Shown here piece by piece: positions 11,542 to 21,655 of a stretch of DNA of 64,000 nucleotides (the first letter of the stretch is position 1; each line of letters opens with the position of its first letter). The DNA lies in NCBI RefSeq assembly GCF_964656455.1, contig NC_135714.1:58305850-58369849 (forward strand), read 5' to 3'. The position numbers and the translations under genes were made by a program. Under the pieces are notes generated by a model. That model saw only the letters and a list, made by a program, of their open reading frames with translations. It was not told the DNA's origin and did no database searches. This DNA is from Halichoerus grypus (Eukaryota > Chordata > Mammalia > Carnivora > Phocidae).

Positions 11542-14100
11542 CAGTTTGTCTTGTTAACAGTTTGCGGGAAATTCTTTAACCCTTTTCCATGGGGTTGTTT
11601 CAGGATCAAAATTTGAAGCACCACTCTGGGCAAATATTGTCCAATGTTTAAATACTAAAAAAAAAAAAAAATGCAGATTTCCAGTTTCTACCAAGTTTGT
11701 GACACTTCAACATCCTGTGTTATGCTTAGTCTTTTGAAAGTTTTGCACCCTCTACTCAGAATCCTATAGGTCAAATTAATATTATTAATTAATTATTTTC
11801 ACATATTACCAAGGCATATCCGCATCCTTTGATGATAAGATCTTGTTTAAATCAACATTATTTTACATAAATGAGTTATTTGTTGAGCCTTGAAAATCTT
11901 TGGATTATACAGAGCTCTCCTCTGTTTTCTCATGTGTATCTGGAATATAACACTTTCCTGACACACTCACATACAGACAGCTTTCTCTATCTTGCATTGT
12001 TTGAGTCTAAAAACATACATAGATTAATAGATAAAGCTCTGTGAGATAAGAAGTAGTCCTTAGCTCTGTTGTATATTTTTGCATTTAAAATTAGGACTCA
12101 GAGAAAAATCAGTAGCATAAATTTAAATTCTGGGTTCCTAACCTGCCCTTCTAAGAAGAATCCATCTTTTATTTACGATTTCTCAAACACTTAATGCTAT
12201 TAACTCAGGACCCTTTTGTTATTGTCAAGCTTTGTGTAGCAAGTATGAATCTTAGACTACAAAATTAAGTATGTGGGAAAATTAAATTCCTTTTTTTTAA
12301 AGTAAAGAATATAAATCTGACTATACTCCTTATTCCCCCAGAGTTTCATGAGATTTAATTTCATCCATTAATGGGGCTTCTCAATTTCTACCACCCATCT
12401 CCTAGATACTTCTATGATCCTAGGAGATGCATGCAAAAGAAAATATTTGAAGAATGTTCCTGTGGTTTTGCAATCCCTGAAAGACCCATTTTCCAAGCCC
12501 ACATGGTCTATTTAAATGCAAAGCTGCATGCTTCAAGCACAGAAAGCTCTAGGCTTGGAGCACAGATCAAGAAACCATGCTTAGAGCACAGAAATCTTTG
12601 CTAATTTGGAACCTCCAGATCTTGTGTCTAACTTTCCTAGATGTAAAAATACAGCCATTGTCCCAGAGTCCTGCCACCTTTCTGCGGATCTGAGAGAAGT
12701 TCAGGATTTTCATTCCTAGCAGAAACTCAGATCATAGTGCCTTTCCTAGTCTTGGATAATGTACTTTCTCTTCTCTTCTCAGGTCTCTTTCTTTTTAAAG
12801 ACACTCTCCTCTTTCTTCTCCTCCATCAGGATTGCTAGGATAATCTCAATTACTTTAGGCTTTTATTAAAAAAAAAAAAAAAGAAGTCTTTAGACATCTC
12901 CTTTAGATCCAATAAATCTAGAGCTCCCCTGAGGCAAGAGACTACAAAGGGCAAAGGGAGTTAAAACATACAATGATAATCACATAAAGCATCCCACCAC
13001 ACTTGAGAAGGCCATCACCATGCTGACCAACCTTGGCCCTGAACTACTTACTCCTCAGTTATTCGTGTACTGAGGGACAGCAACAAATGCAGTACACTTT
13101 GGAATCCTCAGATATTCTTAGTCCTCACAGTTATTTACCTCATTAGTGCAATATCTTATCTAGTTAGAGCTTTGCCACCAAAATTCACTGTGGCATCCAG
13201 TTGCACGTGGCAGAACTAACAATTACTCTCTCACTTGTGCCTGGAAGAAACAAAAGCAAACTCCTGAGATCTGTTCTTGCATGCCTGCAGCCCATATGGC
13301 CTACTTTCCTAATGCCCTACTGACCTACTAACATTCCTGAGGTTCTCAGCTTTGTCATATAATCACCTAAGAAACAGCTACCCAAAAGATTGCACCCCAG
13401 AGAAGGAGAGATGTTTCTGCTTCACTGAGTTGTGCGTGATCTCAGTGTAATGGTACTTGGAATGAAGACAAAGGTAGTTCTGGGAAAGAAAAACCTCCTA
13501 ATTCATGGGTCTCACAACCCAAACCTTATAACAAAGGGAAAAAAAATCATTTACATTTTGTGAGGAGGTGTAAACAACTCCTTGGCTCTTACGTTTCTTT
13601 GACACTACTCATTTTTGAGCCCCATGACCTGCCTTGAAGACAGTCCTGTCACTAGCCCTCTGGGTCCTCTTCCTATGGTCTGGGCAAGGAATCCTAGGCT
13701 CTGGAATCCAAAAGGCTCTGGAATCCAAATTGGTTGGTTTAATTTCACATCCACTTTCCCAAAGAAATTTCCAGAAATAAGAAGAAACTTCGTTGGTTCC
13801 ATTTTACTCTAGTAAATTTGTTTTCTACTGAGCCCATTCTGTGTGCCTCAATAGAAAACTTATTTCCTGAGCTTCCAGGGTAAAAGCAGAGTTTTTTGCT
13901 TTTGACATATCCATTCATTGTCTTAAGTAGTGTACCCTCTAGATAGTTCATTTGCTTTCTGGGACTTACTTATTCTTTTTTGTTGGGGTAGCTCAGACAT
14001 TTAGAAAAGTAGTTCAAAGATACCAAACTAGAATATTAAGTGATATTCTTAAAAAGTTCCTTTATTGGGAAGGGTATATAAACATATTGCCATACTTTGT
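11461..14100. other. intergenic sequence, no gene seen
   Basis: No gene or confidently assigned repeat was seen. Low-complexity patches are a TA run followed by a T run at 11504-11540, an A run at 11658-11671 and an A run at 12869-12882. The stretch 12990-13420 looks repeat-like, but I cannot name a family. Confidence 0.4.
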
Positions 14101-14102
14101 AT

Positions 14103-14346
14103 TTTCTTCTTATTCCTCCTCCTCCTGTTGTTGTTTGTTGTTTTTCTTCCTCTTTTTCTTCCTCCTCCCCGTCAACCTCTTCCTTCTCCCCCTCTTCCTG
14201 CTGCTGCTTCTGCTTCTTCCTTTTCTTCTTCTTCTCTTCTTCCTCCTTCTTTCTTCTCACTCCCCTTCTTCTTTTTCCTTCTCTTCCCCTTTCTCGTTTT
14301 CTTCTTCTCCATCTTCCCTCCTTCTCCCCCTCATTCTCTTTCTTAT
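14103..14346 (+). repeat. polypyrimidine tract, (CTT/CCT)n rich
   Basis: About 240 bases of nearly uninterrupted C and T, with TTCTTCTT, CCTCCTCC and CTTCC sub-motifs and occasional TGTTG or CTGCTG interruptions. It creates overlapping open frames rich in Phe, Leu, Pro and Ser on the + strand and Lys/Glu on the - strand. These are composition artefacts. Confidence 0.9.
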
Positions 14347-14749
14347 TCTTCAGTTTATCAGTTTCCTCTAGCCTACATGGAAATCTACGGTTCTGTGTAG
14401 GGCAGTGTTAATGGTGAGTGGGGCATCCTTTACTAGGGGAAAAGAGTAGGTAAGATATGAAACTTAGAATTAAGGAAAGTATTACTAGTTTCACAGTTTA
14501 AAACTAAATTCTCCAGTCTTGGAGTCTTATTGCCAGAAACAAGCGACTTGTGTATGCATATCCTTGACCATTCTTTCTGGTGAGCCAGTGTGCCTCTTGG
14601 ATTCTAGATTATGAACCATATTGTCTGGAATTTCTGTTGTGTCCATATGGTGAAACTATGTGCTAGGAGACAAGGGTGCAAAGATGAATAGTTCATGACA
14701 CCTACAAGTGTATAAACTCATCATATAGAATGGAAAATAAAAATAACTT

Positions 14750-14957
14750 GGGAGCACCTGGGTGGCTCAGTTGGTTAAGCATCTGCCTTCATCTCAGGTC
14801 ATGATCTTGGGGTCCTGGGATGGAGCCCTGTGTTGGGCTCCCTGCTCAACGGGGAGTCTGCTTCTCCCTCTCCCTCTGCCCCTGCCTGCCCCACCCTGTC
14901 ATGATCTCTCTCTCTTCTCTCAAATAAATAAATAAAATCTTAAAAAAAAGAAAAAAT
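14750..14957 (+). repeat. carnivore tRNA-Lys SINE
   Basis: The head GGGAGCACCTGGGTGGCTCAG runs through to AAATAAATAAATAAAATCTTAAAAAAAAG. Flanks resemble each other imperfectly (AAAAATAACTTG and AAAAAATAATTCAAG). Confidence 0.9.
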
Positions 14958-15029
14958 AATTCAAGCAATATTATAAAAGTTAAATGGTGCTGTAAGAAAC
15001 ACTTCAAATTGAATGCTCACAAAAAGTCA

Positions 15030-15120
15030 TGAGGAAACGGAAGCATGTAGAGATTAAACACCTAGTCTAAGATCATACAGCAATAGGACTTAAGTCAGCA
15101 CTTGAACTTTACACAGCTTT
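15030..15120 (-). repeat. MIR SINE fragment
   Basis: 'TGAGGAAACGGAAGCATGTAGAGATTAAACACCTAG' followed by 'AGATCATACAGCAATAGGA' is the antisense MIR core. Confidence 0.65.
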
Positions 15121-16004
15121 TAAGACAGCTCTTGAGGTTCTGAAGAAGCACAAAGAAAGAAGGACCTGAAGTTAATGAAAGATTCTGAGGGGAAATCATG
15201 TTTCACCTTAGTCTGGAAGGATGAGTAGTAAACTATGCATCCCAGATGAACAAGGTATGTGTGGATATTTCATGTAAAGCAAAGAGGGGGAGAGAGATGG
15301 TCCAAAGGCTAAGAACAGCATAGAAACTCTTAATACCTTATGGTTCAAATCTCTTCTTATTCCGATTCCATTGGACAATACATGTGTTGATATCATTCTG
15401 TCATAATTAGATAATTGACCAAGGAAACAGAATTGGAAAAAAAAAAAAAAAAACTCTTAGAAATAGGCTCCTGTGTGAACAGTTAATATGAAAGAGGCAG
15501 AATTGCATACATATGGCATACAGTGGAGAAAGGTGCCTGCTCAGATCTCCTTTTCAGGGTAGTAGTACTAATTCTCCAGCTGTCAGGATTATTGCTAGAT
15601 GACAGCTCATAACAGAATCCCTCCTCAGGAAGTTCCCTTGGCCTAAGAAAGCTGCCTTGCTCAAGGCTGTGTCCCCCTTGTTAAGGGAAGCCCATTTTCA
15701 AAGACTGGTGTGTGGGGGGGTACAAATCTATCAATTTGAGGCATTTGGGAAGGTTATCCCAGCTCCATATCTCCCCATGGGATCAGCTGAGGCCTCTGCT
15801 GCATCTACTTCCCCATTCAAATTCAAGCTCAAGTTCAATTCTCCCTCTGTCAAATTCTGTTTCCTTCACTTTCTTCTGGGTGTTGTTCCTAAGAGCATTC
15901 TCCAATAAACCACAGGTGTGCAAATCATCAGCTCGAAGACTGTTTCCCAGGGAGGTCCACCTATGAAAGATTCCTAACCCATGCCATACGCCATAATCAA
16001 TTCC
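15121..16004. other. intergenic sequence, no gene seen
   Basis: No gene was recognised. An A run lies at about 15437-15454. Open frames at 15657-15966 overlap each other and have no recognisable product. Confidence 0.4.
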
Positions 16005-16135
16005 AGGTAAGTTGAAATGAAGGTACAGAGAGGTAAAATAGTCTACGCAAGATTACGCATCTGAGAACTGATAGAACTGAGATTTAAACCTGGTAGTCTG
16101 GCTCTAGAGTCCCTGCTCTTAACCACTAATGGCAA
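16005..16135 (-). repeat. MIR SINE fragment
   Basis: Antisense MIR core: 'ACAGAGAGGTAAAATAGTC', 'CTGAGATTTAAACCTGGTAGTCTGGCTC' and 'CTGCTCTTAACCACTAATGG'. Confidence 0.8.
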
Positions 16136-16189
16136 AGAAAATAAACCAAGTATAGCCACGTGGAATGTCATGGCTAAATTACACAAACA

Positions 16190-16540
16190 TAGTGTGGAAA
16201 AGAATTTTTGGTGCAAAAGAGGCAGGCACCAAAAATGTAAACAGTATGATTCCATTTATATAAAGTCCCAAACGAGGCAAAATGAGCTGTATTATTTAGG
16301 AATGCAGGCATAAAGAAAGGTAAGAGAATGATTGTTGAGAAAACCAGAGAGTGGTTACATGAGGTGAGGGGGCAGAGGATTGGGAAGAATGTTCTGGGGG
16401 TGGTAGTAATATACTATTTCTTGATCTGGGTGGTGGTTACACATATATTTATAATAATGTTTTAAACTATATGTATATATTCTTATTCACTTATTCTATG
16501 AATATGACAATTTTCACAATTTTTTTAAAGTAATGGGGAA
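16190..16540 (+). repeat. old L1 (L1M-type) 3' UTR fragment
   Basis: 'CCAGAGAGTGGTTACATGAGG', 'GTTCTGGGGGTGGTAGTAATA', 'GATCTGGGTGGTGGTTACAC' and the closing 'TATGACAATTTTCACAATTTTTTTAAAG' are typical of old mammalian L1 3' ends. No open reading frame is kept. Confidence 0.6.
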
Positions 16541-16823
16541 TACAGAAAGCCATGGTGGCCAAGGAGTTGACCGCAAGGGAAAGCCCTGTGAAAGAGCTGC
16601 CAAGGGTCAGTGTCACAGAATTTTGTGTATAAGTGTTAATGTGCTTTTCAGTCATTAAGCACGAAATTTTGCAGAAGCCTTTCTAAGTTGTTTGTTTTTA
16701 AGCAAGGAACTCTGGAGTCCTGGTGGTCTAGACAGAGAGGTGTTGCTTCTGATCTCTCCCGCTATGGAGCCATGGAGAGCTCAACTGCCCACCTCCCTCT
16801 GGAGCTTTGAGGTCCATGTTTTA

Positions 16824-17031
16824 TTTTTTTTTATTTTATTTTTTAAAGATTTTATTTATTTATTTGAGAGAGAGAGAATGAGAGACAGAGAGCATGAGAG
16901 GGAGGAGGGTCAGAGGGAGAAGCAGACTCCCTGCCGAGCAGGGAGCCCGATGCGGGACTCGATCCTGGGACTCCAGGATCATGACCTGAGCCGAAGGCAG
17001 TCGCTTAACCAACTGAGCCACCCAGGCGCCC
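16824..17031 (-). repeat. carnivore tRNA-Lys SINE, antisense, young
   Basis: Complete antisense SINE ending GCCACCCAGGCGCCC. A perfect 15-bp duplication, GAGGTCCATGTTTTA, lies at 16809-16823 and 17032-17046. The perfect duplication and near-consensus body indicate a recent insertion. Confidence 0.95.
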
Positions 17032-17140
17032 GAGGTCCATGTTTTAATCTGCCTGGACACCTTTCTCTCCTGCATGCCTTTAGCACCTCGGAATCAACTT
17101 GTCTGAAACAGAACTCATCAGTAGCAGGATGAGCTTTTAA

Positions 17141-17153
17141 AATTCCTTTTATT
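17141..17153 (+). repeat. left target-site duplication of the RAP1GDS1 retrocopy
   Basis: AATTCCTTTTATT directly precedes the retrocopy 5' UTR. Its partner after the poly-A tail, AATTCTTTTTATT at about 20813-20825, differs by one base. Confidence 0.85.
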
Positions 17154-20100
17154 GGCCGTCTGCACCGGAGACCTTCACCTCGCCCTGCTGGCTCCTCACC
17201 CTCTGGGAGAAACATGGATAATCTCGGTGATACCTTGAAGAAGTTGAAGATAACAACTGTTGACAGAACTGAGGATAGTTTAGAAGGATGCTTGGATTGT
17301 CTGCTTCAAGCGCTGGCTCAAAATAACATGGAAACGAGTGAAAAAATCCAAGGAAGTGGAATACTTCAGCTGTTTGCACGTCTGTTGATTCCACAGTCTT
17401 CCTGCACAGCCAAAGTAGCTAACATCATAGCAGAAGTAGCCAAAAATGAATTTATGCGTATTCCGTGTGTGGATGCTGGATTGATTTCACCACTAGTGCA
17501 GCTGCTAACTAGCAAAGACCAGGAAGTGCTACTTCAAACGGGCAGGGCTCTAGGAAACATATGTTACGATAGCCATGAGGGCAGAAGTGCAGTTGACCAA
17601 GCAGGTGGTGCACAGATTGTAACTGACCATTTAAGGTCACTGTGCAGTATAACAGATCCCGCCAATGAGAAGCTCTTGACTGTCTTTTGTGGCACGCTGA
17701 TGAACTATAGCAGTGAGAATCATTCCCTTCAAGCTTAGCTTATCAATATGGGTGTTATACCTACCTTAGTGAAATTATTGGGCATCCATTGCCAAAATGC
17801 AGCTCTTACAGAAATGTGTCTTGTTGCATTTGGCAACCTAGCAGAACTTGAGTCAAGTAAAGAACAGTTTGCCAGTACGACCATTACTGAAGAGCTGGTA
17901 AAACTCTTCAAGAAACAAATAAAACATGATAAAAGGGAAATGATTTTTGAAGTTCTTGTTCCATTGGCAGAAAATGACGCTATTTAGCTATAGCTGGGTG
18001 AAGCAGGCCTGGTAGAATGTCTACTAGAGACTGTTCAGCAGAAAGTGGATAGTGACAAAGAGGATGATATTGCTGAGCTCAAAACTGCTTCAGATCTAAT
18101 GGTTTTACTACTTCTTGGAGATGAATCCATGCAGAAATTATTTGAAGGAGGAAAAGGTAATGTGTTTCAAAGGGTACTGTCCTGGATTCCATCAAATAAC
18201 CACCATCTACGCCTTGCTGGATCATTGGCAATTGCAAATTTTGCCAGAAATGATGGAAACTGTATTCACAGTTTCTACAATGGAATTGTAGAAAAACTTA
18301 TGGGTTTACTGGACAGACATGTTGAAGATTGAAATGTAACTGCACAGCATGCAGCATTAAGTGCCCTCAGAAATCTGGCCATTCCAGTTATAAATAAAGT
18401 AAAGATGTTATCAGCTGGAGTCACAGAGGCAGTTTTGAAATTCCTTAAGCCTGAAATACCTCCGGTTCAGTTCAAACTTCTGGGAACATTAAGAATGTTA
18501 ATAGATGCACAAGCAGAAGCTGCTGAACAACTGGGAAAGAATGTTAAATTAGTGGAGCGTTTGGTAGAATGGCATGAAGCCAAAGATCACGCTGGTGTGA
18601 TGGGGGAGTCCAACAGACTGCTGTCTGCCCTCATACGACACAGTAAATCAAAAGATGTAATTAAAACCATTGTACAGAGTGGTGGCATCAGGCATCTAGT
18701 TACCATGGCAACTAGTGAACATGTAATAATGCAGAATGAAGCCCTTGTTGCTTTGGCACTAATAGCAGCTTTAGAGGTGGGCACTGATGAGAAAGATCTA
18801 GAAAGTTCTAAACTTGTACAGATTTTACACAGACTGCTAGCAGATGAAAGAAGTGCTCCTGAAATCAAATATAATTCCATGGTCCTGATTTGTGCTCTCA
18901 TGGGATCTGAATCTCTACACAAGGAAGTACAGGATTTGGCCTTTCTAGATGTCGTATACAAACTTCGCAGTCATGAGAATAAAAGTGTTGCCCAACAGGC
19001 CTCTCTCACAGAGCAGAGACTTACTGTGGACAGCTGAGAACAGCCCCTCCCTGATACATGGTGTTATCCCACCTCTGATTTCCCCTTTGTCCTCCATCCA
19101 GCTGCCTCTTCTGCTTCATTTTCTTCCATATCACTTGTGCATGTGTGTAATGTTCCAGTACCAATTGAAGAACTGCTGTAGGTACCTGCCCAATAAGATT
19201 TCTAAACCCATAGTTAGTGTGAACATGAATTTGTCAAAAACAAGTCTCCACCCATAACTGTTCTCTTGTATTCCTGTTGCTTGAGCTACATTAAGTAGAA
19301 TGTGCATGTTGTAGTCCTATGATGATGTAAACTTGGTACTACATAACGACTTGCTCCTCACATTTGGTAAACTACATAATAATGTACTGCTAAATTAGAA
19401 ACAAACAAGAATGCAGCAGGATCTGTCTAGCTTATTAAGGATGGAATTGAGTAGTAAAAATAGCTCCATTTTTTGGTGCTTGGGAAGCACAGTGACCAAA
19501 AAACTGTATGGCTGCTCATTCATTAGTTTTACCTACTAATGTCAAACCCATGGTACCTAGCGTTAAATAAAATCCAATGCTCTCACTTTTTATCCTATGG
19601 TTTCTCCATCTTCCTAACTATGTAGACTCTTGAAACTGCCACAAACTTGGCAAGACTCCCCTGAGGCTTTTTAATTTCATATTTAATTGGCTGTCATCAT
19701 TGAAACCTAACATTGAAATCATTTGTACTTTCAGCATGAAACTAAGGGGTTGAAGAATCTGTGTTACACTAAGTAACATCTTTTTTGGCCTGTATTTTAG
19801 AATCTATGTACATTTTGACATCAGCATTGTCCAACACTTGTCTTTAAAAGTTCACCTGGCATTTGTTTTCAACTGAGGAAATTGAGTATAGCTCATTGGA
19901 GGGTGGGGTTGTTGGGTTTTTTGTTTTTTTGGCTATTTTTCATCATTCAGCTTGAAAGCAAGAAGTTTCCTCTGTCATAGTCCTTTTAAATCTTATATTA
20001 GAACTAGCAGGACATAGGAAAAAAGATTAAGAAAATAGAACTAGCAAGACATAGAAAAAAAGATTAAGAAAGAAGTTTGTCTATACTAAAGAAAGGAAGC

Positions 20101-20812
20101 AGGTTATAAAAGCCATAGTAGCCAGTCCAGTTCATTCTGCAGATGACCTCGTACCAGTAGCTGTTTAGAGTTTCCCACCTCCACTTGCCACAGAGAACTG
20201 CAATAGATCTTAAAGCTACCAGAAAAGGTGACGATGCCAAGACTCCAGAGATAAGACCCTCTTGGTGAAATACAGTGTACTCTTCACTGCCACTACGGCC
20301 ACCAAATGGGTTTCTAGAACTTTGAAACACAATCTTTGTAAATTAATCAAAAGATCCCTGTAACCTACGTATCTTGTCCCCATGCACAATTTTGACAAAT
20401 ACTGGCTGAAAGGTATGATGGGCTCCAATATGAAAGGACTGCAGGACAGTAGAATGGACTGCCCTGGGTGACAGCTCTTTCCTCTTCAATGGGAGATGCT
20501 GCGCATATCTGTGGGGTGATTGAAGTTGGACTTTTGACTCTGAAACAGCTATAATTGAAGAAAATTAAAACCTCAGTGGAGGTAAAGAAACTTTGATTGA
20601 TTGTTCCCCTTGATGTCCAGGAAAGGGACTATTATTGTGAGTGCTTATGCTACACTTATTGTAAGATGATCTTGTTTATTGTCTTCTTCTGGGCTGGATA
20701 GTGGACTATATTTTATTATAGGTTTTGAAAAACATCTGTAATGTTGAATAGGCTGTCCATATTAATAACTAACTAAATAAATAAATAGTATATCAAACTG
20801 TAAAAAAAAAAA
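17154..20812 (+). pseudogene. RAP1GDS1: RAP1GDS1 (SmgGDS) full-length processed pseudogene
   Basis: RAP1GDS1 encodes SmgGDS, an armadillo-repeat exchange factor and chaperone for prenylated small GTPases such as Rap1, RhoA and Rac. Here the gene is an intronless copy. A 5' UTR (17154-17213) is followed by ATG at 17214 and a frame of 607 codons to TGA at 19035-19037, the length of the long SmgGDS isoform. It starts MDNLGDTLKKLKITT and ends ASLTEQRLTVDS. ARM-repeat segments are recognisable throughout. Four in-frame nonsense changes close it: TAG 17736 (codon 175), TAG 17985 (258), TAG 17991 (260) and TGA 18330 (373). There is no frameshift. The 3' UTR runs from 19038 to about 20801 with AATAAA near 20776 and a poly-A tail. 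A target duplication, AATTCCTTTTATT at 17141-17153 and AATTCTTTTTATT at 20813-20825, proves L1-mediated retroposition. It is not expected to make SmgGDS. Confidence 0.95.
20000..20073 (+). repeat. 37-bp tandem duplication inside the retrocopy 3' UTR
   Basis: Unit 1 (20000-20036) and unit 2 (20037-20073) share AGAACTAGCA(G/A)GACATAG and AAAAAAGATTAAGAAA. They differ at only a few positions. Confidence 0.85.
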
Positions 20813-20825
20813 AAATTCTTTTTAT

Positions 20826-21447
20826 TTTTCCCTCCTGGGATTGAGTTCATATTGGCTGAGATGACAAAAGAAAACAGACCACAAGATTGTTAGTTAGAGT
20901 GGTATGCAGGATTTGATGACCTTGCTGGAAGCACTTCCCTCCAGCATAGCTCTAGGTCTCCCTTTACTCCTCTGTGATTCATCAGGGAGAAGTTGGAAAA
21001 GAAGGGCTGATAATGAGGCCAACAGGAAGGGAACCTCTAGAAGTTCTGATAAAGGAGTATACAAGAACAAAGGGGCCTTGGGATAGGAGAAAACAGTCGG
21101 AGGAAAGAGTATAAGGTCCCTCACCCAACTCTAAGGGGATGACCAACTGGGTGAACCAAGGTCAACAACTGTAACATTGCAACAATAGGAGAGAGATGTA
21201 TGACCAAGGCAGTGGAATAGGGCCCAGAAGCCACTTCGGACTCCCAAGCTATTCCCAACTGATATTTTCTTTGTAATTTTTTTAGCTTTTTGTCTGACCA
21301 ACATTTAAGCCATGTGGGATAAGGACTGTGTTGTTCCTGCAGGTCTTTAATTATGACAGTTCTGGAGGCTCCACAAATATTCAGTTTACCAACTCTATAA
21401 GCATATGTTAAATATCAAATTTCTAAGCAGGGCTCTGAAAGCCATGA
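20826..21447. other. intergenic sequence, no gene seen
   Basis: No gene or assignable repeat was seen between the retrocopy and the next SINE. Confidence 0.4.
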
Positions 21448-21463
21448 TAAAACAGCTTTTTCT

Positions 21464-21639
21464 TTCTTTTTTTTTTAAAGATTGTATTTATTTATTTGAG
21501 AGAGAGAGAGCATGAGTGGGGGGGAGAAGCAGGCTCCCCGCTGAGCAGGGAGCCCGATGCGGGACTTGATCCCAGGACCCTGAGATCATGACCTGAGCTG
21601 AAGGCAGATGCTTAACCCACTGAGCCACCCAGGTTCCCC
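21464..21639 (-). repeat. carnivore tRNA-Lys SINE, antisense
   Basis: T-rich tail, AAAGATTGTATTTATTTATTTG, then CCACCCAGGTTCCCC. The duplication TAAAACAG(C/T)TTTTTCT lies at 21448-21463 and 21640-21655. Confidence 0.92.
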
Positions 21640-21655
21640 TAAAACAGTTTTTTCT

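Noticed and set aside
14065..14411. Overlapping open frames of 104-139 residues rich in Phe/Leu/Pro/Ser, and a Lys/Glu frame on the other strand
   Set aside because: They come from the polypyrimidine tract. There is no domain, no splice context and no codon bias, so they are composition artefacts.
16692..17132. 146-residue open frame
   Set aside because: Its middle is an antisense tRNA-derived SINE, with the usual repeat peptide phrases.
18405..19037. A free-standing 210-residue ARM-repeat gene
   Set aside because: It is the 3' part of the RAP1GDS1 retrocopy frame after the fourth stop. There is no independent promoter or intron evidence.
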